This document shows, piece by piece, positions 11,420-22,730 of a stretch of 64,000 nt of DNA. Location: the NCBI GenBank assembly GCA_003118195.1, contig BEXV01000630.1:57212-121211 (forward strand), read 5' to 3'. The position numbers were made by a program, and so were the translations under genes. Each line of letters begins with the position of its first letter. Within the stretch, counting starts at the first letter, position 1. The DNA is from Hemicentrotus pulcherrimus (taxonomy: Eukaryota; Echinodermata; Echinoidea; Camarodonta; Strongylocentrotidae). The notes below the pieces were generated by a model. It had not been told where the DNA came from, made no database searches, and worked only from the letters and a program-made list of their open reading frames with translations.

Positions 11420-11852
11420 GTAATTTGATCGTGTTTATTCTTATAATATTGTCTTCAATTTCATTTTTTGAATGATGAATCTCATGTGGATATCCTCATA
11501 AAAAATGGAAATATACTAGTACCATGTAATACAATAAGCAGCAATATAAATTGACCTATATTTCCTCAACTTAAAGGATACAGTTCTGGGCCAACATTCA
11601 TAATATTTGACTAAGCTATTTGTCAACTAACTACATGTATGTACTTATCCTTTGTAATTGTTGCAACTAACCTAGTAAGGTTTCATAAATATGATCCATG
11701 TCATCTAGAATAAGGAATACATATAATGTTGTTGAAGTCAATTCAATCCTATTTTAATATCATGAGTGATACTTTTAATGCTGATCTAACAATCTTGAAC
11801 ATATTGTAACGGCTAATGTACAAACTTCATTCTTATTTTTTTTTTTCCATAG

Positions 11853-11972
11853 AAACACCTGCATGTTCCAGCAGTCCATGTCAGAACGGAGCTACATGTT
11901 TTGATCAAAACAGTGGCAATGGTTATGCCTGCCTTTGTGCTGCTGGTTTTGAGGGAACAAACTGTGAACAGG
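11853..11972 (+). CDS. E18: one EGF-like domain
   Basis: 40 codons: [25 protein letters not shown]. The Cys3-Cys4 loop FDQNSGNGY is the ancestor-like form of the FDSNGGSSY loop found in later copies. Confidence 0.92.
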
Positions 11973-12143
11973 GTATGTCTATTACACATGTGTTAAAGTG
12001 CCGATTATCGGAATGTCTAAGCAGCTTCTGATTCATAAATAAGATAGTGATAGCACTGTAGAAAATTGGTAATCTATGTAGGAGAGATATGTATTTGCAA
12101 TGCAGTATGTCCTTGCTTTGCATGTGTGTTTGTGTGTGAGTGT

Positions 12144-12289
12144 GGGGGGGGGGGGNNNNNNNNNNNNNNNNNNNNNNNNNNNNNNNNNNNNNNNNNNNNN
12201 NNNNNNNNNNNNNNNNNNNNNNNNNNNNNNNNNNNNNNNNNNNNNNNNNNNNNNNNNNNNNNNNNNNNNNNNNNNNNNNNNNNNNNNNN
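12144..12289. other. G-run and assembly gap
   Basis: Twelve G residues at 12144-12155 run directly into 134 N at 12156-12289. A GT-rich then G-rich tract probably stopped sequencing. The gap lies in the E18-E19 intron, so an extra exon of usual size (120 bases) could just fit in it if the gap size is real. Confidence 0.9.
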
Positions 12290-12470
12290 GGTAGATTGTG
12301 TAAGACACATAGAGGTACAACAATTATAGTAAAGTTTAAAAAGTATTTTTAGTTTTACAATGAAACTGCAATTTTTCTGTGTGAAGAGATCATGTTTTCT
12401 ACACTGAAATGAAACTTTTCTCTAATTAATTTGATTAATGAGCTATCGACAATTTTCTTCCTTGCATTAG

Positions 12471-12590
12471 AAATTATGGGATGTAACAGTAACCCATGTC
12501 AGAATGGAGCAACCTGTTATGACCAAAATGGTGGTGGCAATTACATCTGTCTTTGTGCTGACGGATTTGCAGGCACAAATTGTGCAAATG
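12471..12590 (+). CDS. E19: one EGF-like domain
   Basis: 40 codons: [29 protein letters not shown]. Both O-glucose and O-fucose consensus sites. Donor GTATGA. Confidence 0.92.
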
Positions 12591-12832
12591 GTATGAATTT
12601 TGGATTGATGTACTTTTTTTTCTGTCTTTTATCCTTAATTGGTCATTTGTCTTGTTTTCTTTTTAAATCAAGTTTAACAAAGAGGAGTGTCTGTCAGCCT
12701 GTCAATTCTTTGGAAAAAGCAATACACAGACATAACAATATGTATTATTGAAAATACATATATTTGATTTGATATATTAATGTCAAATTTCTGAATTTTA
12801 TATATTTTTTTTTTTATCATTTAAAATTATAG

Positions 12833-12952
12833 AAATCCTTGGATGTGGTAGCAATCCATGTATGAACGGTGCATCCTGCTTTGACCTCAGTGATGGCAGT
12901 GGTTATGCCTGTGTCTGTACTAACGGATTTGATGGAACAAACTGCGAAAATG
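12833..12952 (+). CDS. E20: one EGF-like domain
   Basis: 40 codons: EILGCGSNPC, MNGASC, GYACVC, GFDGTNC. Serine replaces threonine in the O-fucose consensus. Confidence 0.92.
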
Positions 12953-13147
12953 GTAAAACATTCAAATCAAATTATTACTAAATTTAGTTCAGTTTGGTCA
13001 TGGTTTTGTTTTCGTACTTCCTCACCACAAATAGAGATTTCATATTTCAGAAATTCCTCTAAATTATATGTTTTGTTTTCATTTACAGAAAAAATGATAC
13101 AAAAATAGTCCTAACACATTATCTTACATGTACAATTAATATTTCAG

Positions 13148-13267
13148 AAATCCTTGCCTGTGCTAGCAATCCTTGTCTGAATGGAGCAACCTGTTTTGAT
13201 AGCAACGGTGGCAGTAGTTATGCGTGTCTCTGTCCTGCTGGCTTTGAAGGAACCAACTGTGAAAATG
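13148..13267 (+). CDS. E21: one EGF-like domain (amplified subtype)
   Basis: First exon of the amplified subtype [37 protein letters not shown]21-E26, E29, E30 and E36-E41 are close copies of it. 40 codons, donor GTACAC. Confidence 0.94.
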
Positions 13268-13503
13268 GTACACTTAATTTTTCAGCTTGATATCATTTAT
13301 TGTTAACTCCTGCCCTTGCATTTATTCTTTATAATCCCAACCATTATTACTCACAAAGCTATAAAATGGCTACTCATTTGTTTTAGAGCTATCACATTTT
13401 TAAAAGCATCATTTATATCGTACTGTATCATTTTATACTTACCGGTATGTAGTGCATGCACTGCCATTCATTTCTCTCTCTTGTTTAACCACTCCAATTT
13501 CAG

Positions 13504-13623
13504 AGATCCTTGCCTGTGCTAGCAATCCTTGTCTGAATGGAGCAACCTGTTTTGATAGCAATGGTGGGAGCAGTTACGCCTGTCTCTGTCCTGCTGGCTT
13601 TGGAGGAACAAACTGCGGAAATG
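13504..13623 (+). CDS. E22: one EGF-like domain (amplified subtype)
   Basis: Near copy of E21 only about 240 bases downstream. Differences include GFGGTNC and a glycine after Cys6 (NCGNG). Acceptor TTTCAG. Confidence 0.94.
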
Positions 13624-14063
13624 GTAATTTTTCTCAGTTGCCTTTTTGCTGTTTTTGATTTGACATTTCTTATTGACATATCATATATTAGCATAAAGGC
13701 ATGTTCTTATAAATTGTGTTCCCTATACTCATTTCCATTCATTATCATTTTCTGCTACTTTTTTTAATTTCCTCTATGACATGCTGTATATTTCAATTCA
13801 ATTCAAATCATTCAATTGAAATCATTTTATTCTTGAACATCAAATAAAACATCAAATTGTACATTCGTAAATAATTACATTCGAACAAGAAAAGGAGGAC
13901 AAAAAAATATACACTTGAAAACAGGAAGCCTCCAGATTATTACATTTTTGCTTTTTGCTCTATCTGATATCTTGCAATTATATAGGAGGAGCCTTTTATA
14001 GGCTCCATACGGCTGTGAGGTTCAAGTTTCTGACTTCCTTCCCTCTTCTGACAATTATATAAG

Positions 14064-14177
14064 AAATCTGTGCGTGTTCCATCAATCTCTGTATTAATGT
14101 AGCAACCTGTTTTAATCACAGTAGTGGCGTTGGTTATATCTGCCTCTATCATACTGGCTATACTGGCATATTGCCCT
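14064..14177 (+). pseudogene. Relic EGF exon 1
   Basis: Starts like a normal exon after AAG and aligns with E21 (TGTTTTAATCACAGTAGTGG, then GTTATATCTGCCTC), but the Cys5 codon has become TAT, the Cys6 segment is missing, and the frame runs into TAG near 14175. There is no GT donor at the expected place. A dead copy of the amplified exon. Confidence 0.75.
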
Positions 14178-14365
14178 AGCCCTTATTTTTTTTTACAAAG
14201 CTATTAAATGGGTACTCGCTTGTTTTAGAGCTACCCCAATCTTTAAAAGCGTTGTGTATTGTTCTTTTATTTTCCTACTTTTGAAGTTCATGCAGTGCTA
14301 TTCTTTTCTCCCTCTTTACTTCTGAAATTTTCAACTTGATTACCACATTGCATTTCTCTCCACAG

Positions 14366-14485
14366 AAATCCTAGCCTGTGCCAGCAATCCTTGTCTGAAT
14401 GGAGCAACCTGTTTTGATAAAAATGGAGGCAGTGGTTATGCCTGTCTCTGTCCTGCTGGCTTTGAAGGCACACGATGTGATAACG
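14366..14485 (+). CDS. E23: one EGF-like domain (amplified subtype)
   Basis: 40 codons: [39 protein letters not shown]. Lies directly after relic 1. Donor GTGCTT is weak. Confidence 0.92.
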
Positions 14486-14819
14486 GTGCTTTGACTTTCC
14501 TTACATCCTTATACTTGACTTTTTGATGCAGTGAAGCTTTTCACTTTACTAATTATTTTATCCTTTGTAATCCATGATTATCTTTGCAATTAGAATTATT
14601 TCATCTTGTAAACAGGTTCATGTATTCTTAGTGTAATCCTGTTAAGCTAGTTAACAGTCTCTATTTAGTTTTTCTGGCAATTAAATAGCTCTTTCTTACA
14701 ATAGTCTTTTTTAATTCTATTTTTTTATTTGCCTATACATTCTATCGAAACACGTGAAAGGTACCTATATGGCTAGATATTTAGTTCTACCCACATCTCA
14801 CTACTTTATTCTCAGAAAG

Positions 14820-14872
14820 TTTTTAATGAATGTGGTACCTGTTTTGAGCAGTCTCTGTCTTTGAATGCTTTC
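14820..14872 (+). pseudogene. Relic EGF exon 2 (fragment)
   Basis: Short fragment with AATGAATGTGGTACCTGTTTTGA followed by TCTCTGTCTTTGAATG, matching the start and end of the amplified exon with the middle deleted. No usable splice sites. Confidence 0.55.
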
Positions 14873-14988
14873 TCCCTACTTCTTGCTTTTTTTACTCTGA
14901 AGTACATTACATTGCTATGTAGTACATGCCTGACTAAAGGTTTCAATAGCCATACTGAAGACTGGTTTCTCTCTGTGTCATACATCAG

Positions 14989-15108
14989 AAATCCTAGCCT
15001 GTGCCAGCGATCCTTGTCTGAATGGAGCAACCTGTTTTGATAGCAATGGAGGCAGTAGCTATGCCTGTCTCTGTCCTGCTGGCTTTGAAGGAACAGAATG
15101 TGAAAATG
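14989..15108 (+). CDS. E24: one EGF-like domain (amplified subtype)
   Basis: 40 codons: [29 protein letters not shown]. With the next intron and E25 it forms a two-exon cassette repeated at E29-E30 and E38-E39. Confidence 0.94.
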
Positions 15109-15293
15109 GTAAACTATGCTTTTATGCTCTATTGATATCTGTATTGTTAGATTAACGTGAACTATTTTTGTTCTTTGTGTGAATATAATATATTACATAC
15201 TGCTTGTATAGATGGAAAGAAAAAAATTAAACTTGCCACCGTTTTGCCTATACATGTATATAAACTTGTCTGTCCTCTTTTTTTTTACTGTAG

Positions 15294-15413
15294 AAATCCT
15301 AGCCTGTGCCAGCAGTCCTTGTCTGAATGGCGCAACCTGTTTTGATAGCAATGGTGGCAGTAGCTATGCCTGTCTATGTCCTGCTGGCTTTGAAGGATCA
15401 AACTGTGAAAATG
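15294..15413 (+). CDS. E25: one EGF-like domain (amplified subtype)
   Basis: 40 codons: [29 protein letters not shown]. The preceding intron is only 185 bases and closely matches the introns before E30 and E39. Confidence 0.94.
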
Positions 15414-15613
15414 GTACTTATTCCTTCTCTCCTTAGATATCTGAATGACACAATTGATTACTTGAGAAAACTATTACTGTTTCTTGTTCTTACCACGGTC
15501 TATTTATTTGCTTTAAATCAGATGATTTTGTTTATTTTAAGTTTGAAAACCTTTTTTTGACTTTCTAATGTTGTATGTTTATTGTTACATCTATTTAAAA
15601 ACCTTATTTCTTT

Positions 15614-15720
15614 AATGCATGTGGAGATGGAACAACCTGATTTACAAAGATAGATGTGATTAATGTAATGTCCGTCTTAACTTTCTGGTCTTGATGGCAC
15701 AACTATGAAAATGTTACTTC
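15614..15720 (+). pseudogene. Relic EGF exon 3
   Basis: Decayed copy: AATGCATGTGGAGATGGAAC is followed by AACCTGATTTACAAAGATAG and by ACAACTATGAAAATG before TTACTTC. The Cys3 codon region reads TGA, cysteine codons are scrambled, and the donor GT has become TT (ATGTTACTTC against ATGGTACTTA in E25). Confidence 0.7.
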
Positions 15721-15747
15721 ACTACCCTATTGCGTTTCTCTCTGCAG

Positions 15748-15867
15748 AAATTCTAGCATGTGCCTGCAATCCCTGCATGAATGGAGCAACCTGTTTTGAT
15801 AGCAATGGTGGCAGCAGCTATGCCTGCCTCTGTCCTGCTGGCTTTGAAGGAACAAACTGCGAAAATG
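15748..15867 (+). CDS. E26: one EGF-like domain with a seventh cysteine
   Basis: 40 codons: [29 protein letters not shown]. The serine of the O-glucose site is replaced by cysteine, giving seven cysteines and removing that glycan site. The odd cysteine could stay free or pair with another chain. Otherwise intact, with CTGCAG acceptor and GTACTT donor. Confidence 0.92.
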
Positions 15868-16072
15868 GTACTTATCTTGAAGAGGAAAAAAACCCCTATA
15901 AAATCCTCTTTTTTGTTGGTGCTCACTATCACCCCTGGTAGTAGTGTATTCCACCTTGCATGTCAATACTCTATATTTTTATACTCTCATATGTTTTTAT
16001 ACCCCATCTACCTTTAATTACTCTTTACTGTATCATGTTCGATCAGAAATTGCCAGTTTAAAACAATTTTTC

Positions 16073-16155
16073 GTCAGACGTGCTTTTGCCATCAATCCTT
16101 GTGTGAATGGTTAAACCTGTTTTGATAGCAATGGTGGCACTAGCTGGCTTTGAAA
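16073..16155 (+). pseudogene. Relic EGF exon 4
   Basis: Reads like the amplified exon from ATCAATCCTTGTGTGAATGG to GATAGCAATGGTGGCACTAG, but GGAGCA has become TTAA-containing sequence (in-frame TAA) and a deletion joins the FDSNGG part directly to GGCTTTGAA. No donor. Confidence 0.75.
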
Positions 16156-16407
16156 TTTTACTCATTTCTTTTTGCCTTACTCAAATATGTCATTTTCATT
16201 TTTCAGGCTGATATCATTTCTGCTTGCCCTTGCCCTTGCCTTTTAGTCTTTACAATATTGACCATTATTATTCACAAAGCTAGTAAATGACATCCAGTAC
16301 TCATTTGTTTTAGAGCTTGCCCAATCATTTATCATTGCTTCATTTTCCAAATTCTGTAGTAAATGCAGTGTCATTCTTTTTTCTTTTAGTTTTTACTCAA
16401 CTATCGG

Positions 16408-16462
16408 AGATCCTTGCTTGTGCCAGCAATCCTTGTCTGAAAGGAGCAACCTGTTTTGCACA
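16408..16462 (+). pseudogene. Relic EGF exon 5 (truncated)
   Basis: AGATCCTTGCTTGTGCCAGC runs on through CTGAAAGGAGCAACCTGTTTTG, then identity stops abruptly. The expected acceptor CAG reads CGG, and Cys4-Cys6 are absent. A truncated copy interrupted by unrelated sequence. Confidence 0.75.
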
Positions 16463-16621
16463 CTTTGACAGTTGGTGGAAGATTTTATTTTACTCTTTCC
16501 AATTACCAGAACTGAATGTTACCTTCAAAAGTGCAACGTCCTGTCCATTGTTATTCCTTATGTTTACACAATATACATGTACAAACATATGTGTAATCTT
16601 GACATTCATTTTCTACTGCAG

Positions 16622-16741
16622 ATGCTGCAGCATGTGCTAGCAATCCGTGTTTAGAAGGAGCAACGTGTGTGGAGAATACAGGAGACAATACATACTCCTG
16701 CATATGTCCCGATGGATTCCAAGGAACAAACTGTGAATCAG
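16622..16741 (+). CDS. E27: one EGF-like domain
   Basis: 40 codons: [29 protein letters not shown]. Clearly more divergent than the neighbouring amplified copies, so it is probably an older resident of the array. O-glucose and O-fucose sites are intact. Confidence 0.92.
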
Positions 16742-17024
16742 GTATTTGATCTACAAATAATCTTTTACCTTAATTAATTTCATCAATGATATATTCAATT
16801 TTGGGTATATAGATGATCAGTTGCATAACTGTTAAAGATTCATTTTGATTAATTTTCATAAATACAAAGCTACACTCTTTTCAGCAATGTGCTCTAACAT
16901 CTTTATTTTTTTTACAGCTCATAGAAGAGCTATATACCTGTTAACATCTTACCTTGTACGTTTACTCTCTTTGAAATAGAGATATCTATCTACATATATT
17001 TTTGTTCTTCTTCACTACTCCTAG

Positions 17025-17147
17025 AACTCATCCCTGCATGTAGAAGTGACCCTTGTCAAAATGGAGCAACCTGTTTTGATCATTCAATTGGTGCTTCTTA
17101 TGCCTGCCTCTGTGCAGCTGGATATGAGGGAACAAACTGTGAAAATG
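17025..17147 (+). CDS. E28: one EGF-like domain
   Basis: 41 codons because the leader is one residue longer (ELIPACRSDPC). Then QNGATC, SYACLC, GYEGTNC. Confidence 0.9.
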
Positions 17148-17363
17148 GTACATGTAGAAATAAATCTCATTTCATCTTCAAAGTGCTTTAATATGTTTTT
17201 ACATCTTTCGAAATATTTTGTTTTTATAAAAACTGCTATTATAACTTATTTCTCTTTTTTTCTTCATTTCTGCAATATGATTTTTTTTCAAAAAAATACT
17301 TTTCCATTGCATGACATCCATCGTTTTTATATTTCTTATTTCATATTGCATGAATTTCTACAG

Positions 17364-17483
17364 AGATCCTTGCCTGTGCCAGCAGTCCTTGTCTGAATGG
17401 AGCAACCTGTTTCGATAGCAATGGTGGCAGTAGCTATGCCTGTCTCTGTCCTGCTGGCTTTGAAGGAACAGACTGTGAAAATG
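17364..17483 (+). CDS. E29: one EGF-like domain (amplified subtype)
   Basis: 40 codons: [29 protein letters not shown]. First half of the second copy of the E24-E25 cassette. Confidence 0.94.
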
Positions 17484-17583
17484 GTAAACTACGCTTTTAT
17501 GCTCTTTTAATTCTGTGATGTTAGATTAACGTAATCTATTTTTGTTCTTTGTGTGAATATAATATATTACATACCACTTGTAA

Positions 17584-17817
<234 letters not shown>

Positions 17818-18035
17818 TAAATCCTGTCAGGCCTTAGAATATAATTAGGTAGGAAAATATGTTCAATTCCCTGTATGTATACATGCACCATTGATAACTT
17901 TTTATCTGCTAGTCTCTGTGGCTGTTTAATAAATGTCTATAAGCTAGGCATTTAGATTATTATCTCCCTATGCCTTTTAACATATATATAACATCCTGCC
18001 TCATCAAATCATCTCTCAACGTTTCTTAATTACAG

Positions 18036-18155
18036 AGATGCAGCCGTGTGAAAGCAATCCTTGTCTGAATGGAGCAACATGCTTCACTCAGTCTATGGGT
18101 ACCGGTTACTCGTGTCTATGTCCAATGGAATTCGAAGGAACCAACTGTGAAATTG
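18036..18155 (+). CDS. E31: one EGF-like domain
   Basis: 40 codons: [22 protein letters not shown], then PMEFEGTNC. Glutamate replaces the conserved glycine after Cys5, as arginine does in E32. Confidence 0.92.
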
Positions 18156-18631
18156 GTATGCATCTCATTTAGCAAGGCTCTTTCTGAAATTGTTCTGTGT
18201 ATCTGCAAATTTGAATGCATTTCTAATTGATTGTATGACATTTCCATATACCTTTTTTTAACTTAAATAAGATTTTTTTTATCATCTATTCAATTCAGTT
18301 CAATCAATTTTGGTTTTATTGTTAAAAACAATTTTTGTAAGTCTGGTGACTAATATTTTCATATTTACAGTAACTTGCAGTAATTTACTGTAGTAAAACC
18401 TTGGATGTGGATAGTAATATATAGCTTGGAAAGCCCAGTTATAAACATTTTTATATGGGTAATTCCATAAATTAGTAACCCACTTTATGACATTTTTGAT
18501 GTCCCTGTTACACAGTGGATCCACATTATTTGTGGCAAAGACTTAAATAGTGGTGTATGATCGTTAACTGACTCTAGTTATAAAGATGCAATATTATGCT
18601 TGGAAATCACTTTACTCTTCCTATTTCATAG

Positions 18632-18751
18632 AAATCCAACCATGTGCCAGCAATCCATGTCAAAATGGTGCAACATGCTTCACACAATCTAGTGGATCTA
18701 CCTATACCTGTCTCTGTCCTGCTAGATTTGAAGGACTAAACTGTGAAACAG
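18632..18751 (+). CDS. E32: one EGF-like domain
   Basis: 40 codons: [22 protein letters not shown], then PARFEGLNC (Gly to Arg). The FTQS loop is shared with E31, so the two are sister copies. Confidence 0.92.
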
Positions 18752-19252
18752 GTACATTGACACTCTGTCGTTTTTCCATAATGATTTATCTTTTGACTCT
18801 CTTGCTCAGTCATCATGTAAAGCAGGTTTGCTTCTGAAATCCTTATAGACAGCTTTTGTGTAAATGTTGTGTAATTCTTGGCTTATCATTTTCATCAGTG
18901 GCCTGATCATTTTATCAAGTTGTGTTTTAAATGAACTCATCATATTATGTGCTATGACCTTTAAAATTCCTCACCCTTGTGATATTTCAACTCTACGCTA
19001 GCTACCTTGTCCAAAGAATTATGAATTGAGGGTGCAAACTTTGAAACGGCAATAAACTTATTTCAATGTTTCAGTGTTATTTGCTCTTGCTGCATTTGAA
19101 AAATCTTGTTACCTTTAGACTTGATCTAAATAGTATTCTTACTACTCTAATCAACATTTGAATTGCGCCACAACAAAACTAATTCAGATTTAATAATAAC
19201 TGTGTGTGTTTGTAATTGATTATATATATGCATATGTCATTTTTTCATGCAG

Positions 19253-19369
19253 AGATCCAACCATGTATAAGCAATCCTTGTTTGAATGGAGCTACTTGCT
19301 TTGAATCAGGTGGGGCGATTTTTACTTGTCTCTGTCCTGCTGGTTTTGAAGGAACAAACTGTGAAATTG
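19253..19369 (+). CDS. E33: one EGF-like domain
   Basis: 39 codons: [29 protein letters not shown]. The Cys3-Cys4 loop is one residue shorter than in E32. Confidence 0.92.
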
Positions 19370-19785
19370 GTAAGTGTAGTTTTTTTTATTTTACAGGTTC
19401 ATTAGCCCTTTTCTTATTAAAATGTAATCCCCCCCCCCCAGAAAAAAAATGAAATAAAGAGAATGTAGTACCTTAAAATGCAAAAATATGAAATAAATTT
19501 ACATATATATCTCGCAATGATATCTGTATACTCCTTTTGTAGGAACATTTGAGTAATACAAGACTTGAAGGTACAGTGAGGAAAGAAAAAGTTTAAAGTT
19601 GGTCTAAATGAGGAGAATATTCAAGACAAGAAGAAGAGGAGGGAGGGCGTGTCATCAAGGCGTGAAAGTCAATAACCCCTCATACCTCATAAGAGGGAAA
19701 ATGCTGACTTTAATAAATGATGATGTCATTAGATGTGGTATTTTATGATGTACTGCTATCAATGTTTACCATCTTCATCCTATAG
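19370..19785. other. Intron E33-E34
   Basis: Contains a poly-C run at 19429-19439 and a purine-rich AGAAGAAGAGGAGGGAGGG stretch near 19630. No exon recognised. Confidence 0.45.
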
Positions 19786-19911
19786 AGCTTTCAGCCTGTG
19801 ACAGCAGCCCATGTATCAACAATGGTATATGCTTTACACTGAGCAATGGAGAGGCTTATATGTGTGTTTGCCCAACTGGATTTGAAGGAAAGAACTGTCA
19901 AAACATTTCAG
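19786..19911 (+). CDS. E34: one EGF-like domain
   Basis: 42 codons: ELSACDSSPC, INNGIC, AYMCVC, GFEGKNC, with an unusual tail QNIS after Cys6 that gives a possible N-glycosylation sequon. Confidence 0.9.
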
Positions 19912-19967
19912 GTAAATGGCATGGTGAATATTCAATGTTGATATTAAAGCTGTTTTATACATATAAC

Positions 19968-19991
19968 TATATATATATATATATATATATA
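19968..19991. repeat. (AT)n microsatellite
   Basis: Uninterrupted AT dinucleotides of about 23 bases in the E34-E35 intron. Confidence 0.9.
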
Positions 19992-20359
19992 CTGTAAGCA
20001 TTCAAAAGCATGAATGTGATGTATCATACTACTAGTTTAATATTGAGAATTCATAAGTTACATGTATTTTGGGTGGTAGGAAGTACAGACATTATAATCC
20101 TGCAATATGGGTCATATCAATCTGGCTGTATTGTAAAAAAAATTAAAACACCCAACCAAGTTGTGTGTTCTTACTAATTGTGTTTTACAAATTAAAATTA
20201 CTCTTTGTATTTTTTGTATTATACATTAAGCGTTATTTCAAAAAGCATTGTATAAGTGTAGCCAAGGGCCAAATACTGTTGTTCAGAATCCACATACAGG
20301 AATGTTAGTTTCATACACTTGATTTTCATACATTTTTGTCTTCATTATTGGTAATATAG

Positions 20360-20479
20360 CAATGCCTGCTTGTGACAGCAACCCTTGTCTGAATGGAGCT
20401 ACCTGCATGGATCGTGAAGAATTCTCTGCTTACGTCTGTCTTTGTCCAGCTGGCTATGAAGGCACAAACTGTCAAAATG
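20360..20479 (+). CDS. E35: one EGF-like domain
   Basis: 40 codons: [29 protein letters not shown]. The split codon begins with C at the acceptor (AG|CA). Confidence 0.9.
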
Positions 20480-21305
20480 GTAATGTCAGTTATTTCTATA
20501 ATATGTACATCAAAACAAATAAAAATCTCACATTAAATGTTTCCATGGTTAAAATTAATATGTATCGGTGTTAAAAGGGTTGTCATGGAGCCAATCAACA
20601 CTGAACATGGGTAATTTTGTAAATGTATTGTGTTGCACACAGTGATCCTGCCCACTGTTTTGTGCGAATTCACACTTGTGGCATATGAGTGACTGTGCAG
20701 AGAGGTAAAGAAAGCATCTAAAGTGTTAAAATCACTGTTCTAAGGTCTATTGAAAGACAATACCATATTTATAAGATATTTACTCTCGTAACATATTTAA
20801 TGATAGAAATTGCCTGTGTTTGGATCCAACTAATTTTGCATTTGTTTGATATATAACTAAATGCATGCATAATTGATAGGGTTTTTGAAAGTTTTGTATA
20901 TGGTAAGCTGTTTATTGACTGTAGATCAGCCTTTGCATTGATGTCACTAATTTGGGGGTGCTAAAAAAAAACTTTGTATTTATATTTTCATTGGTGGTAC
21001 ATGATGCTCTTTTTACCTACAGTCATGTGCTTTTTTGTTCTCTCTAATTTATATCCTATCACCCCAAAATAGTGTTTTCTACTACTTCATCACTCTATAT
21101 TCACTATTAAGTTCTATTCAGTAGACTAGGTCTGTTTTATTGTGTAATTCCATGAGACAAATCAGCTCATCCTTTATCCTTACGAATTTTCAACTACGTG
21201 TATATCTTATGATCTCAGTATTTTCACTTTCATCTTTATTGTTTTAGTAAATGCAGTACCATTCTTTACTCTTCTATTTTTACTTATGTACCACTCCACT
21301 ATTAG

Positions 21306-21425
21306 AAATCCTAGCATGTGCCAGCAATCCTTGTCTGAATGGAGCATCCTGTTTCGATAGCAATGGTGGCAGTAGCTACGTCTGTCTCTGCCCTGCTGGC
21401 TTTGAAGGAACAAACTGTGAAAATG
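21306..21425 (+). CDS. E36: one EGF-like domain (amplified subtype)
   Basis: 40 codons: [35 protein letters not shown], with serine, also marks E37 and E38. Confidence 0.94.
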
Positions 21426-21749
21426 GTAGACGATGCTCTTTCTACCTTCAGTCTTATGCTGTTCATTTGTAATCATCTCATTAATGTATATCCTTTCCCC
21501 CAAAAATAGTTTTTTCCTACTAAAATGTACTTCATCGATCTTAATCATTATTAAGTTTCATTCAGTAAGCCAGGTCTGTTTGAATGTGTATTTTCATGAG
21601 ACAAATCAGCTCATCCTTTATCCTTACATATTTTCAACTACGTGTATTTCTTATGATCTCAGTATTTTCACTTTCATCTTTATGGTTTTAGTAAATGCAG
21701 TACCATTCTTTACTCTTCTATTTTTTCGTATGTACCACTCCACTATTAG

Positions 21750-21869
21750 AAATCCTAGCCTGTGCCAGCAATCCTTGTCTGAATGGAGCATCCTGTTTCG
21801 ATAGCAACGGAGGCAGTAGCTATGCCTGTCTCTGCCCTCCTGGCTTTGAAGGAACGAACTGTGAAAATG
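21750..21869 (+). CDS. E37: one EGF-like domain (amplified subtype)
   Basis: Tandem copy of E36 with SYACLC and PPGFEGTNC. 40 codons, donor GTACTT. Confidence 0.94.
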
Positions 21870-22138
21870 GTACTTTGCCTTCTTGCAAATTATTATTCCC
21901 TACTAGACTGTTTGTGCCCTTTCCTTTTATAATGGGCCTCACTCATTTTGAACCATATTGCAATTTTGTTGCGTCTATAACAATACATTCTATGTGTTAC
22001 AAATGCCACAATATAAATAATGTGGTATTTGTTAAAATACTTTTGTATTATTTTTGTGCGTCAATAACGAGAGATATTGGCTCTTTTCCTATATTTATAT
22101 GTCATGACTATTTTGCTTCTCAATATTTTATCCTTCAG

Positions 22139-22258
22139 AAACTCTTTCATGTGCCAGCAATCCTTGTCTGAATGGAGCATCCTGTTTCGATAGCAACGGT
22201 GGCAGTAGCTATGTCTGTCTCTGCCCTGCTGGCTTTGAAGGAACAAACTGCGAAAATG
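22139..22258 (+). CDS. E38: one EGF-like domain (amplified subtype)
   Basis: 40 codons: [29 protein letters not shown]. First half of the third copy of the two-exon cassette. Confidence 0.94.
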
Positions 22259-22453
22259 GTACAGGATGCTTCTTCTATACTCTTTTGATACTATACTATA
22301 TTTTTTGAATTTCAGATTAAAATAATGTCTTTTTATTTTTGTGTGAATATAATTTATTACACACCTCATTTATAGGTTGAAAATACATATATTCTTTGCC
22401 ACCATTTTGCCTACTCATGTATTAACACTTTTCTGTCCTCTTCTTTACTGTAG

Positions 22454-22573
22454 AAATCCTAGTCTGTGCCAGCAATCCTTGTCTGAATGGAGCAACCTGT
22501 TTCGATAGCAATGGAGGCAGTAGCTATACCTGTCTCTGTCCTGCCGGCTTTGAAGGAACAAACTGTGAAAATG
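22454..22573 (+). CDS. E39: one EGF-like domain (amplified subtype)
   Basis: 40 codons: [29 protein letters not shown]. The intron before it shares TTTGTGTGAATATAAT and TTGCCACC with the introns before E25 and E30. Confidence 0.94.
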
Positions 22574-22730
22574 GTAAATGAAACATCTGTTCTCTTTTTC
22601 TCTATTACACTTTATCCTATTAAACAATTGTTTACATTGAATCATATATATGTAGATGACATTGATTTCTTATATAGATGTAGGTGAAATAAATTAAACT
22701 TTATTATCGCTTGATTTATTTCTTTTTTTA

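Larger units (their letters stand above)
20998..21869 (+). repeat. Tandem duplication, intron plus exon unit of about 440 bases
   Basis: Unit A (about 20998-21425) and unit B (21426-21869) each consist of an intron of a little over 300 bases followed by one exon (E36, E37). Both introns contain GATGCTCTTT, ACAAATCAGCTCATCCTTTA, CTTATGATCTCAGTATTTTC and TAAATGCAGTACCATTCTTT in the same order. The exon starts are 444 bases apart. Confidence 0.9.

Noticed and set aside
20811..20860. GAAATTGCCTGTGTTTGGATCC as another relic EGF exon
   Set aside because: Only about 20 bases resemble the exon start; nothing downstream supports it.
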